From contig NZ_CP038512.1 in the NCBI RefSeq assembly GCF_004758605.1, positions 657,501-721,500 of the forward strand: DNA of 64,000 nucleotides, in the 5' to 3' direction. This stretch comes from Deinococcus metallilatus. Lineage in GTDB: Bacteria > Deinococcota > Deinococci > Deinococcales > Deinococcaceae. The number at the start of each line of letters is the position of its first letter. The first letter of the stretch is position 1. The position numbers and the translations under genes are program-made. This document shows positions 52,355 through 64,000 of this stretch, piece by piece. Below the pieces are notes generated by a model. The model was not told the origin of the DNA and did no database searches. It saw only the letters and a list, made by a program, of their open reading frames with translations.

Positions 52355-52452
52355 CCGGCGAGGAGCGGGGGGCGGGGGTGCTTGGGATGCAGTTGGGGGA
52401 GGGGGAGGGGTGAGTGGATGAAGGCTTCCTGCTCTCCGCGCTCTGCCCTCTG

Positions 52453-52458
52453 CATAAT
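52453..52458 (+). promoter_or_regulatory. -10 element, leaderless start of the FGase-like gene
   Basis: CATAAT ends 6 nt before ATG 52465. Confidence 0.45.
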
Positions 52459-52464
52459 CCCCCC

Positions 52465-53262
52465 ATGACCCCCGACCGTGACCGCCTCCTGATCCTCACG
52501 CCGCATCCTTCCGGGGCGCTGCCCGCCGACGTGCTGCGGGACATGCTGGGGGAGGACGCCTTCGATTTGAGCAGGCGGGCCGCCTTTCTGGAACGGCTCT
52601 TCATGGAGGGGGACCCGTACACCGACCTGATCTATGCGGTGCCGGGGGCGCGGTACCTGGAAGCACCCTGGAGCCGTTTCGCCGTGGACCTGAACCGCGA
52701 GCGGGACGACCGCGACGACAACGGCGTGGTGAAGCTGACCGATTTCGCGCGGCGGCCCCTCTATCCGGCGGGATTCACGCTCGCGCCGGGGATGCGGGAG
52801 GCCCGGCTGCGGCGTATCTGGGACGCCTTCGACGCCCAGGTGGGGGCCGAGCTGGACGGCGCGGCACTGATGATCGTGGGACATAGCATGGCCTCGCGCG
52901 GTCCCGCCCTCGGCCCGGACACCGGAACGCCCCGACCGGCGCTGACGCTGATGCTGGGCACCGGGCGCGCGCCCACTTTCCCCCTGGACCGCTGGGACGC
53001 GCTGCAAGCCGCCTGTGCGGACGCCTTCGCGCCTGTCCTGTCCGGCGGCCTGACGCGCGTGGCGGTCGGTGATCCCTGGACGACCGATACCCTCAGCGCC
53101 CGCTGGAATGCCCGCCGCGGCGTGCCCGCCTTCGGGCTGGAGATCAACGTGGCCCTCTACCTGACGGAGACGGGCGAGCCGAGGCAGGCGGACATCCGCG
53201 CTCTGGCCCACGCCTTCGAGCGGTTCGCGGATGCGGCGCTGGGGCTGGTGGGGGGCGCGTAG
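52465..53262 (+). CDS. N-formylglutamate amidohydrolase family protein
   Basis: 265 residues. The family motif is TPHPSG near the N-terminus and TDLIYAVPGARYLEAPWSRF then AVDLNRERDD (metal and substrate residues), with MIVGHSMASRGPALGPD and WNARRGVPAFGLEINVALYL in the second half. Known members hydrolyse N-formylglutamate in histidine breakdown; no other hut gene is seen here, so the substrate could differ. Confidence 0.85.
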   Translation: MTPDRDRLLILTPHPSGALPADVLRDMLGEDAFDLSRRAAFLERLFMEGDPYTDLIYAVPGARYLEAPWSRFAVDLNRERDDRDDNGVVKLTDFARRPLYPAGFTLAPGMREARLRRIWDAFDAQVGAELDGAALMIVGHSMASRGPALGPDTGTPRPALTLMLGTGRAPTFPLDRWDALQAACADAFAPVLSGGLTRVAVGDPWTTDTLSARWNARRGVPAFGLEINVALYLTETGEPRQADIRALAHAFERFADAALGLVGGA

Positions 53263-53274
53263 CCTGTTGTAGAC

Positions 53275-53337
53275 GAGCAAAAGCCTCAGCTTCCAGCCTT
53301 GGCCTCCACAAGCCACAGGCCACCCGCCACAAGCCCC
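53275..53337. repeat. Intergenic repeat with GCCACAAGCC words
   Basis: CCACAAGCCACAGGCCACCC followed by GCCACAAGCC (53308-53337). These words are the reverse of the GTGGCCTGTGGC words near 10346, so this is part of the same class of low-complexity hairpin spacers. Confidence 0.45.
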
Positions 53338-54327
<990 letters not shown>

Positions 54328-54335
54328 CGGGGGGC

Positions 54336-54341
54336 AGTCTA
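54336..54341 (-). promoter_or_regulatory. -10 element, leaderless start of the prenyl synthase
   Basis: TAGACT on the minus strand ends 8 nt before ATG 54327. Confidence 0.4.
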
Positions 54342-54407
54342 GCCCGGGAGGGTGAAGGGGCAGGGAGTCTGGCCCCAGGCCCCCGCTCTGCGGCAGTTCA
54401 CCGGCTT

Positions 54408-54459
54408 CTTGCAATCGAGCTTGCGAAGAGGTAGAGTCCTTGCAATCAAAATTGCCAAG
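54408..54459. promoter_or_regulatory. Twin operator-like dyads upstream of the RpiR operon
   Basis: Two 21-bp imperfect palindromes, 54408-54428 and 54439-54459, both start CTTGCAATC, end in AAG with a TTGC core, and lie 31 bp apart, three helical turns. They sit 33 nt before the rpiR gene and beyond the divergent prenyl synthase promoter, so the encoded RpiR regulator could bind here. Confidence 0.6.
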
Positions 54460-54491
54460 AGGGGAGCGGGGCGCTGGTCCTGGTGAAACGC

Positions 54492-55346
54492 ATGACCGAA
54501 ACCCATGAACTGCCGTTTCTGCCCGCTGCGCTGGGCGCGGACCTGCGCCTGACCGCCACCGAGCGGCGCATCGCGGACCACCTGGCACGGGTGTGGGCGG
54601 AGATTCCGCTCGTCAGTGCCGCCGAGATCGCGCAGGACCTGGGGGTCAATCCGTCGAGCGTCACGCGGTTCGCGCAGACCCTGGGGTACCGGGGCTACCC
54701 GGACCTGCAACGCGCCGTCCGGCTGGAACTCCGCGCCCGCCACGCCCCCGCGCCCCTGCCCGCCGAGTCCCAGGCGGCCGCCCACTGGGCACGCGAGCTG
54801 GCCGTCTTCCAGGCCCTCGCCGCGTTGCCGGAAGAGCCACTGGACCGCGTGACCGACCGGCTGGCCGCCGCGCGGCGGGTGTGGGTGACCGGGGCACGCG
54901 GGTCCGCCCCGGCCGCCGCCTACGCGGCGCACCTGTGGCGCGGCGTGCGCCCGGACGTTCACCTGCTGGGCGCGGACGCCAGCGCGGAACCCGAACGCTG
55001 GCTGGACGCGGGACCGGGGGACGTGCTGGTCGCCTTTACCGTGCGCCGCTACGCCCAGGGGACGGCCCGGCTGGTACAGGCCCTGACGGCACGGGACGTG
55101 GTCCTGGTGCTGGTGACCGACAGCCCCGCCGCACCGGGCGCACGTCAGGCGGCAGAAATCCTGGTGCTGCCCACGCCCGGCCTCGGCAACGCGCCGACGG
55201 ACGCCACCGAGGGCCGCTTCGTGCCGCTGGCCGCCCCCGCCAGCCTGACCGCGCTGCTCGCCGCCAAACTGGTCGGCCGGGTGGGTACCGCCCGTCTGGA
55301 AGCCGCCGAACGCGAACTGGGAGAACAGGATGTCTTTACGTACTGA
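54492..55346 (+). CDS. MurR/RpiR family transcriptional regulator
   Basis: 284 residues. N-terminal RpiR helix-turn-helix ([40 protein letters not shown] in outline) followed by a SIS domain ([40 protein letters not shown]). SIS domains bind sugar phosphates or cell-wall amino sugars. ATG 54492 is preferred over GTG 54483. The next gene overlaps its end, so it is the regulator of that operon. Confidence 0.88.
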   Translation: MTETHELPFLPAALGADLRLTATERRIADHLARVWAEIPLVSAAEIAQDLGVNPSSVTRFAQTLGYRGYPDLQRAVRLELRARHAPAPLPAESQAAAHWARELAVFQALAALPEEPLDRVTDRLAAARRVWVTGARGSAPAAAYAAHLWRGVRPDVHLLGADASAEPERWLDAGPGDVLVAFTVRRYAQGTARLVQALTARDVVLVLVTDSPAAPGARQAAEILVLPTPGLGNAPTDATEGRFVPLAAPASLTALLAAKLVGRVGTARLEAAERELGEQDVFTY

Positions 55347-56556
55347 CACAGCACCTACTGACACAGCGCCGCCCCTCACCCTGCCGGACGGTCTGACGCT
55401 GGAAGCCGCCGAACTGCGCGTGCTGGACATGCCGATCCGTTTCGCCTTCGAGACGAGTTTCGGTGTGCAGCGCCGCCGTTTCGTGCCGCTGCTGACGCTG
55501 CGCGCGAATGGCCTGGAAGGCTACGCCGAGGGCGTGATGGACCACCTCCCCCTCTACCGGGAGGAGACGGTGCCCGGCGCACTCGCCCTGCTGGAAGGGC
55601 AACTGCTGCCCCGCCTGCTGGGCCGCAGCTTCACCACACCGGAAGCGTTCACGCTGGCGCTCGCGCCGTACCGGGGCAACCGGATGGCCCGCGCGCTGAT
55701 GGAGATGGCCTTCTGGGACCTGTGGGCCAAGCATCTGGGCCTGCCGCTTTGGCGGGTGCTGGGCGGCGTCCGCACCGGCATCCCGGTGGGTGTGAGCCTG
55801 GGCATTCAGGAGAGCGCGCAGGCGACCGTGGACCTCGCCGCCGATTCTGTGGCGCAGGGGTACGGGCGGATAAAGCTCAAGATCAAGCCCGGCTGGGACG
55901 AGGAACCCGTGCGGGCGGTCCGCGAGGCATTCCCCGGCATTCAACTGACGGTGGACGCGAACAGCGCCTATACGCTGGCGGACTCAGCGGCCCTCCAGGC
56001 CCTCGACGCCTACGGCCTGAAGTACATCGAGCAGCCCCTCGCCTTCGACGATCTGGTGGACCACGCCGAACTGCAACGCCGCCTGCGGACGCCGATCTGC
56101 CTGGACGAGAGCATCACCAGCGTGGCCGACACGCGCAAGGCCCTCACGCTGGGCGCGGCGCGGGTGATCAACCTCAAGGTCGGGCGGGTGGGCGGCCACC
56201 TGGAAGCGCGGCGCATCCACGACCTCACGCTGGCGTTCGGCGTGCCACTGTGGTGCGGCGGCATGGTCGAGACGGGCGTGGGCCGTGCGCACAACATCCA
56301 CCTCTCCACCCTGGAAAATTTCACGCTGCCCGGCGATACCAGCAGCGCCAGCCGCTACTGGGACCACGACATCATTCAGGAAGGGCTGGAGGTCGAAGGG
56401 GGCGTGATGCCCGTGCCCGAGGGCCCCGGCATCGGCGTGACCCTCGACCGGGAGGTGCTGGACCGCGTGACCCGCCAGCAGACGACCGTGCGGGCCGGGG
56501 CGCGACCCCGCATCGACGACCTGCCCGACCAGCCGCCCACGGACGAAGTGTACTGA
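55330..56556 (+). CDS. Enolase-superfamily N-acylamino acid racemase/OSBS-like
   Basis: 408 residues. The muconate-lactonising subgroup motifs are all present: [15 protein letters not shown] (the K-x-K catalytic lysines), [10 protein letters not shown] (Asp), [11 protein letters not shown] (Glu), CLDESITS (Asp) and [11 protein letters not shown] (Lys). Sequence around [12 protein letters not shown] and [20 protein letters not shown] is that of N-acylamino acid racemase/o-succinylbenzoate synthase enzymes. As no menaquinone genes are near and a solute-binding protein follows, racemisation of N-acylated or peptide-derived amino acids is the better guess. Overlaps the rpiR end; GGGAGAACAGG precedes the ATG. 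Confidence 0.88.
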   Translation: MSLRTDTAPTDTAPPLTLPDGLTLEAAELRVLDMPIRFAFETSFGVQRRRFVPLLTLRANGLEGYAEGVMDHLPLYREETVPGALALLEGQLLPRLLGRSFTTPEAFTLALAPYRGNRMARALMEMAFWDLWAKHLGLPLWRVLGGVRTGIPVGVSLGIQESAQATVDLAADSVAQGYGRIKLKIKPGWDEEPVRAVREAFPGIQLTVDANSAYTLADSAALQALDAYGLKYIEQPLAFDDLVDHAELQRRLRTPICLDESITSVADTRKALTLGAARVINLKVGRVGGHLEARRIHDLTLAFGVPLWCGGMVETGVGRAHNIHLSTLENFTLPGDTSSASRYWDHDIIQEGLEVEGGVMPVPEGPGIGVTLDREVLDRVTRQQTTVRAGARPRIDDLPDQPPTDEVY

Positions 56557-56587
56557 GAGCGCCTTTCCCCACTCCCCGGAGGTCCCC

Positions 56588-57355
56588 ATGAACCGAGTCG
56601 CCGTCCTGCTCACCGCCGCTCTCGCCCTGTCCGTCACCGCCAGCGCCGCGCCGCGCACCCTCGACCAGATCAGGGCGTCGGGGACGCTCAAACTGGGCAC
56701 CGAGGGGGCTTTCCCGCCCTTCAACTTCTATCAGGGGAAGAACCTCATCGGCTTCGAGGTCGATCTGGGGAACGCGCTCGCCAGGGAAATGGGGCTGAAG
56801 CCGCAGTGGGTCGTGCAGCCCTTCGACAGCCTCCTGATTGCGCTGAACCAGGGCCGCTTCGACGCGGTGCTGGCCTCGCACGCGATCACGCCCGAGCGGC
56901 AGAAGGCCGTGACCTTCCTGAACCCCCACTACTGCTCCACCGTGAACATCGTCGCGCAGAAGGGCGGCCCGCTGACCCGGGCGGCCCTCGCGGGCAAGAC
57001 GGTCGGCACGCAGATCGGCACCGCGCAGATTCCCATTCTGCAAGCCATCCCCGGCATCAAGGACGTCCGCACCTTCCCCAACGACCAGACGATCCTGACC
57101 GCCTTGCAGGCGGGCCGGGTGGACGCCTGGTCGAGCAACGGCCCGGTGGTGGCGTACATGCTCAAGCAGACCGGACAGCAGGGCAAGATCGTGATCGGTG
57201 AGGCGATCTCCCAGGAGCACAACGCCGGGGCCGTGGCGAAGGGGAATACGGCGCTGCATGACGCGCTGAACGGCGCACTCGCCACGCTTATGAAGGACGG
57301 CACCTACGCCAAGCTCTCCCAGAAGTGGTTCGGGCAGGACATCCGTTGCAAGTGA
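56588..57355 (+). CDS. Amino acid ABC transporter solute-binding protein
   Basis: 255 residues with a Sec signal peptide (NRVAVLLTAALALSVTASA) and the family 3 binding fold: GTLKLGTEGAFPPFNFYQGK, GFEVDLGNALAREMGLKPQW, FDAVLASHAITPERQKAVTF. Binds polar amino acids in the periplasm. The permease and ATPase are not in this window, so it must share another transporter or its partners are elsewhere. In the rpiR-racemase operon. Confidence 0.93.
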   Translation: MNRVAVLLTAALALSVTASAAPRTLDQIRASGTLKLGTEGAFPPFNFYQGKNLIGFEVDLGNALAREMGLKPQWVVQPFDSLLIALNQGRFDAVLASHAITPERQKAVTFLNPHYCSTVNIVAQKGGPLTRAALAGKTVGTQIGTAQIPILQAIPGIKDVRTFPNDQTILTALQAGRVDAWSSNGPVVAYMLKQTGQQGKIVIGEAISQEHNAGAVAKGNTALHDALNGALATLMKDGTYAKLSQKWFGQDIRCK

Positions 57356-58109
57356 GTGCCCCGCTGACCCTCCGCGACCTGCACGGCCCGCAGGAACTCA
57401 CCGGAGCCGAGGACCTGCAACTGCGCGTCTGGGGCGGCTCCGAGCGGGACGTGTTTCCCCGTGACGCCCTGCGCGCCCTGGAACATATCGGCGGGCTGGT
57501 GGCGGGGGCAGTGACCGGGGGAGAGGTGGTCGGTCTGGTGGTCGGCCTCCCCACCGCCGATGCCCGCGTGCAGCACTCGCACCTGCTGGCCGTGCATCCC
57601 GACTGGCGCGGCGGAGGGCTGGCGCGGCGGCTGAAGCTGTACCAGCGGGACTGGTGCCTGGCGCGTGGGATCAGTCGCGTCGAGTGGACCTACGATCCCC
57701 TGCGCGCCGTGAATGCCCACTTCAACATCCACCGCCTCGGCGCGACGGCAGACACCTATCTGGACGACTTCTACGGCGAGATGGGGGGATTAACGCGGGT
57801 GTGGCCTCCGACCGCCTGGTCGCCGTGTGGGACCTGACCGGCCCGCCGCCCGCGCGGCCCGACTCACCCGCCATGCTGCCCGCCGTGAACGCCACGGAGG
57901 ACGGACGCTTTCTCCCCATCCCGCCAGGGGCGGAGGCGGTGCGCCTGCACATTCCCGCTGACCTGGGGGCGCTGCTCACCTCCCAACCCGCCCGCGCGGT
58001 CCAGTGGCGTGCCCAGACCCGGCAGGCCTTTCACGCGCTGCTGGGCGACGGGTACCGCGTGACCGACTTCCTGGCGGGAGATGCGCCCGCCTACGTCCTG
58101 AGCCGCTGA
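57352..58109 (+). pseudogene. GNAT acetyltransferase, frameshifted
   Basis: Reads PLTLRDLHGPQELTGAED, LLAVHPDWRGGGLARRLKLY (acetyl-CoA loop) and IHRLGATADTYLDDFYGEMG in one frame, then at the G run 57783-57788 continues in another frame as INAGVASDRLVAVWDLTG to the stop at 58109. Adding one G restores about 252 residues, which matches known GNAT-type proteins with this C-terminal half. It could be an assembly error. The GTG overlaps the end of the solute-binding gene. Confidence 0.85.
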
Positions 58110-58134
58110 AGCTGCCTTTCTCACCCGCCTCGCC

Positions 58135-58140
58135 TACACT
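58135..58140 (+). promoter_or_regulatory. -10 element, leaderless start of the VTT gene
   Basis: TACACT ends 7 nt before GTG 58148. Confidence 0.55.
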
Positions 58141-58147
58141 GGGCAAC

Positions 58148-58855
<708 letters not shown>

Positions 58856-58951
58856 AGCCCGCCTGCGGGGGGCTGCCGGGCGCGGGCAAGTCGGGTAAAC
58901 TGCCGCAGGAGCCGCCCCGCCTGGGGCCGGACAGGAGGACCGGGGAGGATC

Positions 58952-60018
<1,067 letters not shown>

Positions 60019-60022
<4 letters not shown>

Positions 60023-60732
60023 CCCAGCGGCGTCCTCCCACCGGCTTCGCCCCGCCCGACCGCCGGACCGCGACGGAGTTCTGGGTCGTGCGGCACGGCG
60101 AGAGCACCTGGAATGCCGACGGGCGTTACCAGGGGCAGACGGACGTGCCGCTCAGCCATGTGGGCATTCTCCAGGCGTCCAGCCTGGCCGAGCGGCTGAC
60201 CGGGCAGCACTTCGACGCGGTGTACTCCAGCGACCTGGCCCGCGCCTTCCAGACCGCCGAGATCGTGGCCGAGCGGTTGAGCGGACACCCGCCGGTGCTG
60301 CCCGACCCCGGTCTGCGCGAGATCGACGTCGGCCAGCTCAGCGGCCTGGTGCTGGCCGACATCGAGGCCCGGCACCCCGACTACCTGACCGCCCTGCGTG
60401 CCGATCCCTGGAGTACCCGCCGCCCCAGTGGGGAGAGCATGGAAGACCTCTTCGCCCGCTCGGGCGCGGCCCTGGAGCGCCTGCGCGCCCGCCACCCCGG
60501 GGGCCGCGTGCTGGTCTTCACGCACGGGGGCGTGGTGCGCGTCGCGGTGGGCCTCGCGCTGGGGGGCGTGCCCGCGAACGCCTGGACGCGCCTCAGCGTC
60601 ACCAACACCTCCATCACCCGCGTGCTGCTGGGGGAGGGGAACGGCACCCTGCTCGGCTTCAACGACGACGCCCACCTGGAGAACCTGATCGAGGCCACCG
60701 AGGCGGACGACGTGCTGGGGCAGGCGCAGTAA
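60019..60732 (+). CDS. Histidine phosphatase family protein
   Basis: 237 residues. RHG motif in WVVRHGESTWNADGRYQGQT, SSDLARAFQTAEIVAERL, the Glu in LREIDVGQLSGLVLAD, and the second catalytic His in VLVFTHGGVVRVAVGLAL. Acts on small phosphate esters such as phosphoglycerate, alpha-ribazole phosphate or similar. TTG start overlaps the purM stop (TTGA). Confidence 0.92.
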
Positions 60733-60733
60733 A

Positions 60734-60772
60734 GGACGCGGGAGGCGGAAAAAGAGCTTCTCCCGCGCTCCT
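60734..60772. repeat. Intergenic inverted repeat (GGACGCGGGA hairpin, second copy)
   Basis: CGCGGGAG (60737-60744) pairs with CTCCCGCG (60760-60767). The word GGACGCGGGAGGCGG is shared with the copy near 559. It may end the upstream transcript, although the T run is weak. Confidence 0.55.
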
Positions 60773-60802
60773 CGCCGCGCCTCCTGTTACCCTGACCCTC
60801 AG

Positions 60803-61741
<939 letters not shown>

Positions 61742-61744
61742 CGC

Positions 61745-62611
61745 ATGGGCGAACAGGTCACGCTGGACGCCGAGTTTCTGCGCCGCGCGCTGGGGCATGG
61801 CCGGGAGGGCGACCCCGCCGACGTGGAGGTGACGCCAGGTGCGCTGCCGCCAGGCTTTCCCCTGACGCTGCCACAGGGGGCGGGAATGCGGGTGCTGGGC
61901 GGGGTGCGTTCGGCGGCGCCGCGTTGGACGTTTTACTCTCCCGGCTCGGAGCCGGAGCAGTCCCACGAGCGCGTGTTGTGGCGGGTCTTTCTGGACGTGC
62001 CCATGCCGCAGCCGGAGATGATGGACACCCTGCTGGCCCACCTGGAAAGCCAGGGCTGGCAGGCCGCGCAAATCTTTCAGGAGGTCTTCGTGGAGCGGGG
62101 GCGGTCGCAGTGGATGGGCGCCCACCTCCGGCAAGGCCGCAAGCTGGATTTGTTCGTGCGTGGCGAGGGCGGGGTGACGCAGGTGTGGCTGAACGTTACC
62201 GACATGGCCCAGGGGGATGTGGACCACCTGCTGGGCCGCCGCTCTCCCCCCCACTTCGCGGACCACTTCGAGGCCCCCCTGCCAACCCTGACCCTTCCGG
62301 GAGGCTGGCGGGCGCGGATGCTCTCCGGGCAGGGCGGCCCCATCCGCTCCCAGTCGTCCCTGCTGCTGTCCCCGCAGGCCGCGCCCGACGTGACCGCCCT
62401 CCTGTCCCACTTCCTTCCGCAGCTTGAGCGGCAAGGCTGGCGGCTCCTGCACCGCGAGGACCACCCGGAAAGCCTGTCGGTGTACCGCACGCCGCTGGGC
62501 ATCGGCACCCTGACGCTGGAGGCCGGGGAGGAAGAGGTCAGGGCCCTGCTCCTGCACGCCACTTCCGAGGAAGGGCGCGGCGGCAAGCGTTCGTCCGTCA
62601 AGATCACGTAA
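61745..62611 (+). CDS. Protein of unknown function with an internal duplication
   Basis: 288 residues. Both halves carry a helix ending Q-G-W after a leucine-rich turn: TLLAHLESQGWQAAQIFQ near residue 100 and HFLPQLERQGWRLLHRED near residue 230, each followed by strands. This suggests an old duplication of one alpha/beta unit. No family is recognised. It starts 3 nt after the meaB stop, so it is probably co-transcribed with it. Confidence 0.8.
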   Translation: MGEQVTLDAEFLRRALGHGREGDPADVEVTPGALPPGFPLTLPQGAGMRVLGGVRSAAPRWTFYSPGSEPEQSHERVLWRVFLDVPMPQPEMMDTLLAHLESQGWQAAQIFQEVFVERGRSQWMGAHLRQGRKLDLFVRGEGGVTQVWLNVTDMAQGDVDHLLGRRSPPHFADHFEAPLPTLTLPGGWRARMLSGQGGPIRSQSSLLLSPQAAPDVTALLSHFLPQLERQGWRLLHREDHPESLSVYRTPLGIGTLTLEAGEEEVRALLLHATSEEGRGGKRSSVKIT

Positions 62612-62614
62612 GCT
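62609..62614 (+). promoter_or_regulatory. -10 element, leaderless start of the ICMT gene
   Basis: TAAGCT, which includes the stop of the upstream gene, ends 7 nt before GTG 62622. Confidence 0.45.
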
Positions 62615-62621
62615 GCCCAGC

Positions 62622-63139
<518 letters not shown>

Positions 63140-63143
<4 letters not shown>

Positions 63144-63640
63144 GAAACCTTGGGCCAGCGGCGCGGGGTGCGGCGCTCGAAGGCCAGGCCCTCCGGCGTG
63201 TCGGCCAGGCGCACGGCCGCCTGGACCCGCACGGCCTGGAGTTCCAGCCGCGTGCGGCCCCGGTCATTTGTACGCTCGATGGCGGCGATGACCACCGGCA
63301 CCCGCAGGCCCCGGCGTTCGGCCCGCAGCAGGGCCTCCATCTCCGGCAAGCCGTCCGTCAGGTGACCGCTGACGAGCGCGGCCCCGGCGGCCCCGGCCGC
63401 CTCCCCCGTGCCGTTTGGGGAGAGCGCGTCCAGCACCGGAATGCCGCGTGCGCGGGCGATGGCCCGGGCGAGGCTCAGCCCCTCGGGCAACGCCAGCAGG
63501 ACGTCCACTTCGGGAAGGGTGGCGGCAAACAGCCCGGCGAGGTCTTCCCACTCGCGCTCCGGTAGGGCGGCCAGCCGGGCGCGCAGCCGGGCCTCGGAAG
63601 GGAGAGTCTCCGCGACGGCGTCCCGGAAGGCGAGGTTCAT
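63140..63640 (-). CDS. Phosphoribosyltransferase-like protein of unknown function
   Basis: 166 residues. The fold looks like a type I phosphoribosyltransferase: EVDVLLALPEGLSLARAIAR then GIPVLDALSP, and a central GAALVSGHLTDGLPEMEALL where the PRPP loop would be (V-S-G-H-L-T-D-G instead of V-D-D-V-x-T-T-G). Because the acidic pair is missing it may be non-catalytic, as in PyrR/PurR-type regulators. This is my inference from pattern only. Confidence 0.6.
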
Positions 63641-63745
63641 ACCCCAGCGTACACTGTAAAAAACTTCACGTCACGCCGTTTTGCCTCCCCTTCTGGGGGT
63701 GGCCCGCCTCGCTGGACGCCCTCAACGGGGAACCGGCGACTGGCG

Positions 63746-63751
63746 TAGGGT
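63746..63751 (+). promoter_or_regulatory. -10 element, leaderless start of the MFS gene
   Basis: TAGGGT ends 7 nt before ATG 63759. Confidence 0.5.
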
Positions 63752-63758
63752 AATTCCA

Positions 63759-64000
63759 ATGCAAGCGACCGCTGCCTACACCGCCGCCCGTCACGCCACA
63801 GCCATAGCGGTGGCGGTCACGGCAGGCCACTTCATCAACGACGCCTACGGGGCGATGCTCACGCCCCTGACGCCCGCCCTCCAGGGCAAGTTCGGCGTGA
63901 GTATCGCCGCCGTCACCCTGCTCTCCAGCGTCTACAGTCTCACCAGCAGCGTGCTACAACCGCTGCTCGGCATCCTGGGCGAGCGGGTGGACCGCCGTTA
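63759..64000 (+). CDS. MFS transporter, FSR-like (partial, N-terminal part)
   Basis: 80 visible residues, cut by the right edge. AVAVTAGHFINDAYGAMLTP and QGKFGVSIAAVTLLSSVYSL then PLLGILGERVDRR are the first two or three helices of a major facilitator. The H-F-x-N-D motif near residue 23 is typical of fosmidomycin-resistance-type exporters. Substrate unknown. Confidence 0.88.
   Translation, partial: MQATAAYTAARHATAIAVAVTAGHFINDAYGAMLTPLTPALQGKFGVSIAAVTLLSSVYSLTSSVLQPLLGILGERVDRR

Overview
The window is about 64 kb of high-GC bacterial chromosome, most likely from Deinococcus or a close relative. The evidence is the gene content (an enolase-superfamily gene of the Deinococcus N-acylamino acid racemase type, SufC, a RecF/DciA pair, PurM), the codon bias, and the many genes whose only upstream signal is a TANNNT -10 hexamer 6-8 nt before the start codon. 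That arrangement marks leaderless transcripts, which are known to be common in Deinococcus. No rRNA operon, CRISPR array or intact prophage is visible.

Layout. 1-12.1 kb is core genome: sufC (cut by the left edge) diverges from an exbB-exbD-TonB-like-secreted protein operon; then come a methyltransferase, acetyl-CoA synthetase, pantothenate kinase III, a YeiH exporter divergent from a LysR regulator, and a PhoU-like/Pit phosphate pair. 12.2-13.6 kb holds a membrane protein with a degenerate GGDEF domain and a lone tRNA-Ile(GAT) with its own promoter and terminator. 13.6-20.3 kb is an accessory, decaying stretch: a methyltransferase split by an in-frame stop, an IS630-type fragment, a P1 peptidase, a frameshifted alpha/beta hydrolase, a DEAD-box helicase and a wrecked tyrosine integrase. 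20.3-24.4 kb carries small conserved or unknown genes (phosphatase-like, DUF488, uracil-DNA glycosylase-like, Tudor-like DUF2945).

24.2-30.4 kb is a formate/oxalate module on the minus strand: formate dehydrogenase alpha subunit, DUF1641 partner, FdhD sulfurtransferase, OFA-family transporter and its 54-residue small subunit, ending in a clear terminator. 30.5-36.1 kb carries a disordered acidic protein, an unknown gene coupled to an APH-fold kinase, a GGDEF-GAF-HD-GYP signalling protein and an unknown gene interrupted by an amber codon. 36.2-38.3 kb is an insertion-sequence cluster: an IS1-family element inside a dispersed repeat, a small MITE-like repeat, and an IS5-family element with CTAG target duplications.

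38.3-64 kb returns to core genes: aminotransferase, two-component system, MBL hydrolase, LepA, M28 peptidase, RNase HII, RsmC-like methyltransferase, DciA-like and RecF, prenyl diphosphate synthase, then an RpiR-racemase-solute-binding protein-GNAT operon behind two candidate operators, then VTT membrane protein, PurM, phosphatase, MeaB GTPase, ICMT, a PRTase-like protein and the start of an FSR-type MFS transporter.

Several genes are broken. At least three frameshifts are explained by loss of one base in a homopolymer, which is compatible either with real slippage or with assembly error. I see no clear new defence or biosynthetic system. The best leads are the TonB-like protein with an unfamiliar C-terminus, the RpiR/racemase operon, the unknown gene paired with the APH-like kinase, and the amber-interrupted genes.
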